Translations under genes and position numbers: made by a program | Shown: piece by piece, positions 33,125 through 39,835 of the stretch | How the letters are laid out: each line of letters starts with the position of its first letter | How positions within the stretch are numbered: position 1 is the first letter of the stretch | Origin: Lentisphaeria bacterium UBA4640 | Lineage (GTDB): Bacteria; Verrucomicrobiota; Lentisphaeria; Victivallales; UBA1829 | Reading direction: 5' to 3' | Length of the DNA: 64,000 nucleotides | NCBI GenBank assembly: GCA_002405835.1 | Contig: DHMO01000070.1 | Span: forward strand, 29,609-93,608 | Notes under the pieces: model-generated | Seen by the model: only the letters and a program-made list of their open reading frames with translations | What the model was told of the DNA's origin: nothing | Databases searched by the model: none

Positions 33125-33625
33125 ATGAAATACTCTATAATGTTTGCCTCACTGCTCTTCACCACGCTCTTTACATCTGCCTGCATCTCTAAACAAGCCC
33201 TTGAGCAGTTATCCGCTCAAGGCGATGGAAAGGAAAGTTCTGCTTCAAATAAAATTCAAAAATGTATTATTCTTCCGGCATCCAAAATTCCACTCTCCCC
33301 GGGCAAGATAAGCAAAATTACCTTGCACAGTTCCGCAGACGAAATTTATGAGTCAAGTCCCCTTCCTTCTCAAGGGGTATACCTGTTTCAAAATTTTATC
33401 TTTGTCGTTATTGTAATAAAAAATCCAGATTCCCTTAAATCCCCGGAAGGCACAGCGATGTTACGTTCAGCAGCTTTGCTCCACAAACACTATCCATTGC
33501 CCTCGAAATTCAGAATCAGCTACCGTCAAGTTCTTGAAAATGGCGAAGACCTTGATTCCGGCGATTACCGCTACACTGTTGTTTTCAAAAAAAACGAAAT
33601 TGAAATGCTTGTTAAGCAAAAATAA
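33125..33625 (+). CDS. Small lipoprotein of unknown function
   Basis: 166 residues with signal peptide and lipobox LFTSAC (Cys near 20). The mature part is beta-rich (KCIILPASKIPLSPGKISKITLH; YLFQNFIFVVIVIKN) and ends YRYTVVFKKNEIEMLVKQK. I do not recognise a family. The leader carries GGAG near 33113. It is AT-rich like the rest of the island and is followed 18 nt later by a very short membrane protein gene. Confidence 0.75.
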   Translation: MKYSIMFASLLFTTLFTSACISKQALEQLSAQGDGKESSASNKIQKCIILPASKIPLSPGKISKITLHSSADEIYESSPLPSQGVYLFQNFIFVVIVIKNPDSLKSPEGTAMLRSAALLHKHYPLPSKFRISYRQVLENGEDLDSGDYRYTVVFKKNEIEMLVKQK

Positions 33626-33643
33626 AAGGAGAAATATCACCCC

Positions 33644-33778
33644 ATGTTCTGGCTTCTGAAAAAAGGCTGCGGCTGTCTGATTCTCTTAATCCTCCTTGCA
33701 ATCGCGCTTTACTTCTTTTCAAACAAACATCTGCCCGGCAACCCGGGCAGCCAAACAAACATAATAACAGCAGAGTAA
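33644..33778 (+). CDS. 44-residue single-span membrane protein
   Basis: Short frame with AAAGGAGA about 12 nt upstream and a hydrophobic helix from about residue 11 to 27 (CLILLILLAIALYFF), preceded by KKGCGC and followed by a polar tail. It fills the gap between two genes of the same strand exactly, with stop 9 nt before the next ATG, which supports a real gene. Function unknown; a small membrane anchor or regulator is possible. Confidence 0.6.
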   Translation: MFWLLKKGCGCLILLILLAIALYFFSNKHLPGNPGSQTNIITAE

Positions 33779-33787
33779 CCCTTCCAA

Positions 33788-34561
33788 ATGAACATTCCGG
33801 ACTATCTTCTGCAGACGCTAAAGTCCTCCCTTCTCATTCTCGGGGGAGGACTGCTGCCACTGCTCGCGGCGGCGTTTGTCATGCAGATCATCGCAAACAT
33901 TCTCAGAAAACAGCTGAGAACAAGACTCGGCGACGGATATGTCTATCTCACCGCTCCGGGGGTTATGCTCCATGAACTCGGACACGCTTTCTTCTGTCTT
34001 GTCTTCCGGCACAAAATCATCGAAATGCAACTCTTCGCGCCCGACGACAACGGAACGCTCGGATACGTTCAGCATGCATACAACCCGAACAGTCTTTATC
34101 AGAGAATCGGGAACTTCTTCATCGGGACGGGTCCCGTATGGGGCGGTCTTGCCGCGCTCATTCTCCTTTCACACCTTCTCCTGCCATCCGCCATGCTCGA
34201 GGGAAACGGGGCAATGGAACAAACTCAGCATTTCTTCTCCGGGCTTCTCTCGTCCGCATTCTGGAAAAGCTGGCAGAGCTGGCTCTGGATTTATCTCTCC
34301 CAGACCATCGTCTCGCACATCACCCTGAGTCCGCCGGATCTCAAGGGCGCAAGCGACGGATTCTGTGCAATCGTTCTGACCGTACTTCTCGCAAACCTTC
34401 TGTTCAGCTGGTGCGGGAACTGGGCGGAACACGTCTGGCACTATGAACTTGCCCTGCTCTCCCGCTGCTCCACACTCATGATCACCATTCTCATTCTCAA
34501 TGCCGTCTGCATTCTTCCCGGCATGGCGCTTGCGGTGATTCTGCCGCGCGCCGCCCGATAA
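33788..34561 (+). CDS. M50-like membrane metalloprotease-type protein
   Basis: 257 residues with about six hydrophobic segments. The motif MLHELGHAFFCLVF near 60-73 is a zinc-binding HExxH in a membrane helix, as in site-2/M50 peptidases and related inactive families. A second conserved acidic motif expected near the C-terminus of M50 proteins is not obvious, so activity is uncertain. Its GC-rich sequence contrasts with the preceding lipoprotein genes even though it follows them closely, marking the right edge of the island. Confidence 0.75.
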   Translation: MNIPDYLLQTLKSSLLILGGGLLPLLAAAFVMQIIANILRKQLRTRLGDGYVYLTAPGVMLHELGHAFFCLVFRHKIIEMQLFAPDDNGTLGYVQHAYNPNSLYQRIGNFFIGTGPVWGGLAALILLSHLLLPSAMLEGNGAMEQTQHFFSGLLSSAFWKSWQSWLWIYLSQTIVSHITLSPPDLKGASDGFCAIVLTVLLANLLFSWCGNWAEHVWHYELALLSRCSTLMITILILNAVCILPGMALAVILPRAAR

Positions 34562-34577
34562 AATCACGTCTTCCGCC

Positions 34578-34605
34578 TTGAAAAATCAATTTTTCCGAAT
34601 ATATT
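34578..34605 (+). promoter_or_regulatory. Promoter of the ECF sigma-anti-sigma operon
   Basis: TTGAAA (34578-34583), 16 nt, TATATT (34600-34605), giving a leader of about 30 nt before ATG 34644. Confidence 0.65.
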
Positions 34606-34643
34606 AAAAAATCATTACAATAAAACAGGCGGTGCTGCGTTAC

Positions 34644-35207
34644 ATGGATATGAAAAACGAACAGACAGACGAAAAGCTCATCCGCGCGTATCTCGACGGA
34701 AACGCCGGAGCTTTCGATATGCTCTATGAACGGTACAAGCGGCCGCTCTACGCCTATCTGAACAAAATGCTCGGAAGCCACGCGCTCGCCGACGACGTCT
34801 TTCAGCAGGTCTGGCTGCGCATTATCCGCAGTCTCGGAGCGTACGAGGGACGGCAGAAGTTTTTCAGCTGGGCCTCCATGATCGCCCACAATCTCGCGAT
34901 CGACCAGTTCCGCAGGACAAAAAAATCCGCGGAGGTTTCTCTCGACGACGAGGAAGCGGCGCCGTGTGAACCGGTCTCTCATGCGGAGCCGTGGCGCGAT
35001 ATGCACAACCGCGAACTCGCAAAGGCGCTTCAAAGCGCGGCGGATTCGCTCGCGGAGGAACAGAAGGAAGTCTTCCTGCTCCGTCAGGAGGGACTCTCCT
35101 TCAAGGAGATCGCGGAAGTTCAGAAATGTTCGATCAACACCGTTCTGGGGCGGATGCAGTATGCGCTCCGGAACTTAAGAAAACAACTCGCGGAATGGGT
35201 ATCCTGA
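34644..35207 (+). CDS. ECF-type RNA polymerase sigma factor
   Basis: 187 residues. Region 2 is clear (AGAFDMLYERYKRPLYAYL, ADDVFQQVWLRIIRSL, then FFSWASMIAHNLAIDQFRR), and region 4 has LAEEQKEVFLLRQEGLSFKEIA and KCSINTVLGRMQYALRNLRK. This is the ECF/RpoE layout. ATG 34644 or 34650 are both possible; a GTG at 34632 is less likely. Downstream are a zinc-type anti-sigma factor with AAGGAGG and a periplasmic protein, a standard signalling cassette. It differs from the sigma factor at 24355, which has no anti-sigma partner. Confidence 0.92.
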   Translation: MDMKNEQTDEKLIRAYLDGNAGAFDMLYERYKRPLYAYLNKMLGSHALADDVFQQVWLRIIRSLGAYEGRQKFFSWASMIAHNLAIDQFRRTKKSAEVSLDDEEAAPCEPVSHAEPWRDMHNRELAKALQSAADSLAEEQKEVFLLRQEGLSFKEIAEVQKCSINTVLGRMQYALRNLRKQLAEWVS

Positions 35208-35221
35208 AAGGAGGAACCGAT

Positions 35222-35668
35222 ATGAAAACTTGTCCGGAAGTCATAGAAGCAATCGCATCCGGTCTCCCGCGCGATGCGGAAACGGAACGCCATATCGCGG
35301 AATGTCCCGACTGCGCGCTGTTCCTCCGCATGTCCGCCCTCGAAAACACCGGAGGAGCAGAAGTTCCCGCGCATCTGGATGCGGCGATTCTCGCGGAGGC
35401 GCGCCGCCATGCAGCACACCGCACATTCCGTCTGTGGAAAATCGCCCTGCCGATCGCGGCGTCATTCGCGGTCGCGTTCGGACTCGCGTTCTACTCGCTC
35501 ATGCCGTCTGAACCGGAAAAAACGGATGCTCCGGCAGTCGCACAGACAACTCCGTCGCTGTTCGATTACAACGACAGTCTGATCTCGCTTTCCTGCGACG
35601 TTGCCGACGGAGCGCAGCTGCTCTCCTATGCCGATGAATTCACGAATCAAGGAGTACAAACAATATGA
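35222..35668 (+). CDS. Membrane anti-sigma factor, ZAS type
   Basis: 148 residues. The N-terminal HIAECPDC gives the H-x3-C-x2-C zinc motif (His 24, Cys 28, Cys 31) of zinc-containing anti-sigma factors. One membrane helix lies at about 72-92 (IALPIAASFAVAFGLAFYSL) and a short periplasmic domain follows. AAAGGAGG precedes the ATG. It should bind and silence the sigma factor encoded just upstream; the signal is unknown. Its stop overlaps the next start as ATGA. Confidence 0.88.
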   Translation: MKTCPEVIEAIASGLPRDAETERHIAECPDCALFLRMSALENTGGAEVPAHLDAAILAEARRHAAHRTFRLWKIALPIAASFAVAFGLAFYSLMPSEPEKTDAPAVAQTTPSLFDYNDSLISLSCDVADGAQLLSYADEFTNQGVQTI

Positions 35669-36240
35669 AAAAAATTCTCTTTCTGCTGACCGTTCTTCTC
35701 ATTTCTGCCGCCGCGGAGGCGAGACCGCCGGAAAACGGAGCTCCGCCACCGCCGCCCCCCGGACATCATCCGCTGCTGATCGCTCTGGAATCGAAAGATT
35801 TCACCGATGCGGAACGCGCTGAACTGAAAACGCTCGCGGCAAAGGATCCGCGCGAATTCGAAAAAGCGATGCGCAGACATTTCTTCCGGAGCCGTCAGGC
35901 AAAAGCGCAGAAACTGCTTGCGCTCCGCGAAGCCTGGCTCAACGCCCAGACGGAAGAGCTCCGGAAAGCCGCGCTCGAAAAGCTCAAAACCGCACTCCGC
36001 GAAGATGTGGAACAACAGCTGGAATTCCAGAAGAAACTGCTCAAGGACACGGAAGAAAACATCCGGAACATGGAGCGTCGGCTGGCGGCGATGAAAAAAC
36101 GTTACGAAAAGCATTCCGAGGGAAAAGAAAAATATCTCGAAAAGCGTCTGAACGAACTGACTGCGAAGGAGGCTCCGAAGCGTCTGGTCCGCGAAGCCGC
36201 CGGCGATTTCTCGCGTCCGCAGCGTCCGCCGAAACATTAA
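35665..36240 (+). CDS. Periplasmic helical protein, Spy/CpxP-like
   Basis: 191 residues. A signal peptide (to about residue 19) is followed by a Pro-rich stretch (GAPPPPPPGHHP) and then an all-helical, highly charged body rich in Lys, Glu and Arg, with coiled-coil character from about 85 to 165. Length and composition resemble Spy/CpxP or heavy-metal-resistance (CnrR-type) periplasmic sensors. Together with the sigma and anti-sigma genes it could be the sensor or an output of an envelope-stress response. Family assignment is tentative. Confidence 0.7.
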   Translation: MKKILFLLTVLLISAAAEARPPENGAPPPPPPGHHPLLIALESKDFTDAERAELKTLAAKDPREFEKAMRRHFFRSRQAKAQKLLALREAWLNAQTEELRKAALEKLKTALREDVEQQLEFQKKLLKDTEENIRNMERRLAAMKKRYEKHSEGKEKYLEKRLNELTAKEAPKRLVREAAGDFSRPQRPPKH

Positions 36241-36241
36241 G

Positions 36242-37024
36242 ATGAAATATCTGCTGCTGTTTGCAATCTTCTTCTCCGCAGTTCACTGCTCTGCGGTGGA
36301 GAAGATTGTTTCTTTAAGCCCGAATCTGACAGAAATCATCTGTCTGCTCGGCGGAATTGATGCGCTCTGCGGACGCTCCTCCGCATGCGATTTCCCGGAA
36401 GAGGTCCGCAAAGTCCCCGTCGCCGGAAGTTTCGGCAAAGCGAACCCGGAAGCGGTGCTGGCGTCCGGTGCAGCGACCGTGGTTACGGCAACGGACCGCG
36501 CGCCGCAGGAGCGGGCGCTTCTGGAACAGGCGGGAATCCGGTATCTCATCATTCCCGCGAAATCTCTCGCCGATTACGAATCTGCGCTCCGCACGCTCGG
36601 AAAGCTGCTGGGGAAAAACAGGGAGGCGGAAGCGGAGATTCAGAAAAACCGTCGCGCGTTTGCACGTTTTCACAAATCAGAAAATCCGCCGTCCGTCTTT
36701 GTCATGATCTCCCCCTCTCCGCTCTGCACGGCGGGACGCCGCACGTTCATTCATGAACTGATCGAGCTTGCCGGCGGACACAACATCGCAGGGACAGAAG
36801 AGCGCGAATATTTTACCGTTTCGCCTGAATGGGTTCTGCAACAGAATCCGGATATCCTGATTTCCTGCGGAGCCCCCCTGCCTCCGGATTCCATCCTGCG
36901 CGGCACAAAAGCGGCGCGGACGGGAAAGGTGCTGACGGAACTCAATCCCTCCCTGCTCTACCGTCTGGGTCCGCGCACAATCGAGGCGGCACGGAAGCTG
37001 AACGAATATTTTTACCGTCCGTGA
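36242..37024 (+). CDS. BtuF/FepB-like periplasmic metal-chelate binding protein
   Basis: 260 residues with a signal peptide (MKYLLLFAIFFSAVHCSA) and the opening KIVSLSPNLTEIICLLG of cobalamin/iron-siderophore binding proteins (helical-backbone receptor fold). A second lobe begins near FVMISPSPLCTAGRRTFIHELIELAGG. Cys 17 could serve as a lipid anchor. It begins 1 nt after the preceding stop and thus likely shares its transcript. No permease or ATPase lies nearby, so it is an orphan binding protein here; the ligand may be vitamin B12 or an iron chelate. Confidence 0.85.
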   Translation: MKYLLLFAIFFSAVHCSAVEKIVSLSPNLTEIICLLGGIDALCGRSSACDFPEEVRKVPVAGSFGKANPEAVLASGAATVVTATDRAPQERALLEQAGIRYLIIPAKSLADYESALRTLGKLLGKNREAEAEIQKNRRAFARFHKSENPPSVFVMISPSPLCTAGRRTFIHELIELAGGHNIAGTEEREYFTVSPEWVLQQNPDILISCGAPLPPDSILRGTKAARTGKVLTELNPSLLYRLGPRTIEAARKLNEYFYRP

Positions 37025-37027
37025 GTT

Positions 37028-37495
37028 TTATTTCTGTTCCGGAACGATGTATTCCATTTCCACATCCGCTTTTTCGGAATGCCAGACGTCTTTGCGGTAA
37101 GGAATTTCAACGAAACCGAATTTTTTATACAGGTGAATTGCCGGCTTGAGTCCGGAAATGGTAATCAGACACAGTTTTTTTGCTCCGTGCGCAATGGAAT
37201 AATCCATGCATGCCTTGAGCACGGCGGAGCCGGCGCCGGTTCCGGTATACTGCCCGGCGGCGGCAAGTTTGCAGATTTCCCAAATGCCGTCGCCAAGCGG
37301 CTCCGTCATGCAGGTTGCAAGCACCTTTCCGTTTTCAACAGCGAAATAGACCATGGAACCTTTTGCGATCAGCTCCTCCACATGATCCATTGAATACTGG
37401 TCATAGGATTCAATGTAATAGAGCTTGGTCAGCCACTCGGTGTTCAAGCGGACAAAATCCGCACGATATTTCGGGTCGTAAGGAATGATTTCCAT
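37028..37495 (-). CDS. GNAT-family N-acetyltransferase
   Basis: 155 residues. The acetyl-CoA-binding segment is AAAGQYTGTGAGSAVLKACMDYS near 80-102 (Q/R-x-x-G-x-G/A type), followed by LCLITISGLKPAIHLYKKFGFVEI near 112-135 with the typical Y-x-x-x-G-F ending. It is encoded 9 nt after the PhzF-like gene on the same strand. Substrate is unknown. Confidence 0.9.
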   Translation of the reverse strand: MEIIPYDPKYRADFVRLNTEWLTKLYYIESYDQYSMDHVEELIAKGSMVYFAVENGKVLATCMTEPLGDGIWEICKLAAAGQYTGTGAGSAVLKACMDYSIAHGAKKLCLITISGLKPAIHLYKKFGFVEIPYRKDVWHSEKADVEMEYIVPEQK

Positions 37496-37504
37496 TCAGA
37501 TGCC

Positions 37505-38287
37505 TCAAAAATTTTCAATGTTCAGTTCAGACGTTGAATAGAGCGCGGCTTTTCCGGCAAGGATGACGCGGTTTCCGCACAGATCACAGCGCAGTTCACC
37601 TCCGCGCGCGGACGCCTGCCACGCACGGATTCTGTTCTTCCCGAAGCGCTCCGCCCAATACGGGACGAGCAGACAGTGCGCCGCCCCAGTGACAGGGTCT
37701 TCGTTCACTTTCAGCTTCGGGGCAAAATACCGCGAAACGCAGTCAAATTCCTTCCCCGGAGCGGAAACCGCCACGCCAAGACCGCCGAGCTGTTTCATGA
37801 GCTCAAAATCGGGCGTCATTTTCCGGATAATCTCTTCATCCTCATAAACAAGCAGCAGATCTTCATCAAGAAACGCCTCCAGCGGGGCGGTTCCCGTGAC
37901 CTTCGTCATCAGCTCCGTCACGGGAATTTTACGACCATGAAAAGCGGGAAAATCCATCACCAGATATTCTCCCTCGCGGCGCACGCGGAGCTCTCCGCTC
38001 AAAGTACGGAAAGCCAGCACCTCCGCGCCCGGCTCATAGAAACGGAAGAGGACAAACGAGGTCGCAAGCGTCGCATGTCCGCAGAGCGGAACCTCGCCGC
38101 CGGGTGTGAACCAGCGCAAGTCATAACAGCTCCCGTTCCGGACGGCAAACGCTGTTTCGGAAAGATTGTTCTCAACTGCGATATTCTGCATCAGCGCATT
38201 GGAAAGCGGCTGTTCCAGAATGCAGACGGCGGCGGGGTTGCCGTGAAAGATGCACTCGGAGAACGCATCGACAATAAACTGTTTCAT
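37505..38287 (-). CDS. PhzF-family isomerase/epimerase-like protein
   Basis: 260 residues with the PhzF double hot-dog layout. It begins FIVDAFSECIFHGNPAAVCIL (FxGNPAAV motif), has NLSETAFAV near 40 with the catalytic Glu, GHATLATSFV near 72, and RYFAPKLKVNEDPVTGAAHCLLVPYW near 185-210. Homologues isomerise small metabolites; the substrate is not predictable. It lies downstream of a terminator and upstream of the GNAT gene. Confidence 0.92.
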   Translation of the reverse strand: MKQFIVDAFSECIFHGNPAAVCILEQPLSNALMQNIAVENNLSETAFAVRNGSCYDLRWFTPGGEVPLCGHATLATSFVLFRFYEPGAEVLAFRTLSGELRVRREGEYLVMDFPAFHGRKIPVTELMTKVTGTAPLEAFLDEDLLLVYEDEEIIRKMTPDFELMKQLGGLGVAVSAPGKEFDCVSRYFAPKLKVNEDPVTGAAHCLLVPYWAERFGKNRIRAWQASARGGELRCDLCGNRVILAGKAALYSTSELNIENF

Positions 38288-38301
38288 ATAAAAAGGAAGG
38301 A

Positions 38302-38326
38302 GCCTCCCGCTTTTTGAGCGGGAGGC
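38302..38326 (-). terminator. Terminator downstream of hpf
   Basis: On the minus strand GCCTCCCGCT and AGCGGGAGGC form a perfect 10 bp stem with a 5 nt loop, then TCCTTCCTTTTT, a broken T-run. Confidence 0.8.
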
Positions 38327-38343
38327 GGTTGAGGGGTTCGAAA

Positions 38344-38679
38344 TTATTCCGCAGCCGGGGCATCTTCCTTGATGGAATCACGATCGCGATGATCCTGTTT
38401 CTTCTCAAGGTATTTGCGAGCCTGAACTCCCGCTTTGTCGAGAGCATCGACAATCGATTTGTTCATGTCGCCGACTGTTTCCGCGGAGGCGCTGACAAGA
38501 TTGTTCTTGATCGCCACTACAACGTCCGCTTTATGTACGTTCTTCTGAATATCGAGAACAACCCGGACGCTGGAGATCTTCAACGTCAGATCGTCGAGGG
38601 CCGCGTGAGCGGCATTCTCCGCCTGAACCTTGAGTGCTTCGCTTAAATCGAAGTGACGTGCGCTGACAATGATATCCAT
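38344..38679 (-). CDS. hpf: Ribosome hibernation-promoting factor HPF/RaiA
   Basis: 111 residues, the short form. It opens MDIIVSARHFDLSEALKVQAENAA and has KADVVVAIKNNLVSASAE and DMNKSIVDALDKAGVQARK, the conserved strands and helices of the family that binds the 30S subunit and silences ribosomes in stationary phase. An acidic C-terminal tail follows. AAGGAGATG precedes the ATG. It has its own strong promoter and terminator and is divergent from rpsD. Confidence 0.94.
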   Translation of the reverse strand: MDIIVSARHFDLSEALKVQAENAAHAALDDLTLKISSVRVVLDIQKNVHKADVVVAIKNNLVSASAETVGDMNKSIVDALDKAGVQARKYLEKKQDHRDRDSIKEDAPAAE

Positions 38680-38775
38680 AATGTCATCTCCTTACGTTTG
38701 AACGGTTGGTGTTCGGGGCCGCCCGTTCCGTTTTATTTCGACCGACGGAAAACCGCCGGTTTCCTCACTGCCCTA

Positions 38776-38803
38776 AGTATAGACCGTTTTGTGCGCGTTT
38801 CAA
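38776..38803 (-). promoter_or_regulatory. Promoter of hpf
   Basis: Minus strand TTGAAA (38803-38798), 16 nt, TATACT (38781-38776); leader of about 90 nt. Confidence 0.75.
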
Positions 38804-38858
38804 GTCGGAATTGAATATTTTTCCGAAAATATTTTTTTCACATTTCTTTGCGGCGGAC

Positions 38859-38886
38859 TTGAATTTTCGCGGAAGCGGAGTATATT
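38859..38886 (+). promoter_or_regulatory. Promoter of rpsD
   Basis: TTGAAT (38859-38864), 16 nt, TATATT (38881-38886). The predicted leader of about 100 nt starts with a 7 bp hairpin, TTCTCAT 38893-38899 with ATGAGAA 38904-38910. Confidence 0.7.
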
Positions 38887-38988
38887 GAGTAATTCTCATG
38901 GTTATGAGAAGCGCACTGCCCGCCCCTGTATTGCTTGACGCGGACTTTGCGAGCATAAGAAAGAACCTTATTCAAGAAAGGAAACGGG

Positions 38989-39591
38989 ATGAAACAAGCT
39001 CAAGCCAAACACAAACTGTGCAGACGTCTCGGCTACTGCATTTGGAACATGCCCAAGTGCCCCAGCGTCAAGAGACCGTATGCGGCCGGACTTCAGGGAA
39101 AGAACAGAAAGAAATCCAAACTTTCCACCTACGGCGTCATGATGCAGGAAAAGCAGAAGCTCAAAGCGCATTATGCTCTCACTGAAAGCCAGCTCCGCAA
39201 CCTCTTCATCGTTGCAAAACGCAAAGAGGGCAGAACCAACGAAATCCTCATGCAGCACATCGAAATGAGACTCGACGCAACCGTCTATCATTCCGGTATT
39301 GCTCCGACGATCTTCGCTGCCAAACAGTTTGTCTCTCACAGACACATCCTCGTCGACGGCAAAATTGTCGACCGTCCTTCCTTCCGCCTCAAACCGGGTC
39401 AGGTCGTTTCCATCAACGCTGAAAAATCCCCGAAAGTCGCGGAAATCGCGCGTGACGTCAACTCCACGATCCCGCCGTATTACGAGACCAACAAGGAAGA
39501 GCTCAAGGTCACCGTTCTCCGTGAACCGATGATCGAAGAGATCCCCGTTCAGGTCGAAGCAATGCGCGTCGTTGAGTACTACGCTCGTTAA
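38989..39591 (+). CDS. rpsD: Small ribosomal subunit protein S4
   Basis: Primary 16S rRNA-binding protein, 200 residues. The N-terminus carries KLCRRLGYCIWNMPKCP, a Cys-containing type, and the S4 RNA-binding domain spans about 92-155 (MRLDATVYHSGIAPTIFAAKQFVSHRHILVDGKIVDRPSF read as separate motifs). GAAAGG lies before the ATG. It is a single-gene unit with its own promoter and terminator, outside the usual alpha operon. In other bacteria S4 often represses its own mRNA; whether the leader hairpin does this is unknown. Confidence 0.97.
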   Translation: MKQAQAKHKLCRRLGYCIWNMPKCPSVKRPYAAGLQGKNRKKSKLSTYGVMMQEKQKLKAHYALTESQLRNLFIVAKRKEGRTNEILMQHIEMRLDATVYHSGIAPTIFAAKQFVSHRHILVDGKIVDRPSFRLKPGQVVSINAEKSPKVAEIARDVNSTIPPYYETNKEELKVTVLREPMIEEIPVQVEAMRVVEYYAR

Positions 39592-39614
39592 TCGACTTCA
39601 AGTCGTTTCGACAG

Positions 39615-39652
39615 AAGAACCGTTTCCCGAAAAGGAAGCGGTTCTTTTTTTT
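39615..39652 (+). terminator. Intrinsic terminator of rpsD
   Basis: AAGAACCGTTTCC and GGAAGCGGTTCTT form a 13 bp stem with one G-T pair and a short loop, followed by eight T. Confidence 0.93.
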
Positions 39653-39672
39653 GTATTTTTCCTTTTTCTCCG

Positions 39673-39700
39673 TTTACTTTTCCCGCCTTTCCGCTATTCT
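39673..39700 (+). promoter_or_regulatory. Promoter of the double AAA ATPase gene
   Basis: TTTACT (39673-39678), 16 nt, TATTCT (39695-39700). The leader of about 130 nt can fold TTTGAAC-GGC with GCC-GTTCAAA. Nearly the same promoter occurs at 26693. Confidence 0.6.
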
Positions 39701-39835
39701 CAAAAATGCATAAAATTTGAACAGCGGCAATCAGCAATTGACCGGTGAGCAAAATTTTCACAGACTGACGCCGTTCAAAAAAGTTGGCATGTCTTCTGCT
39801 AAGAATAAATCATTCACTAAATACGGAGATATAAA

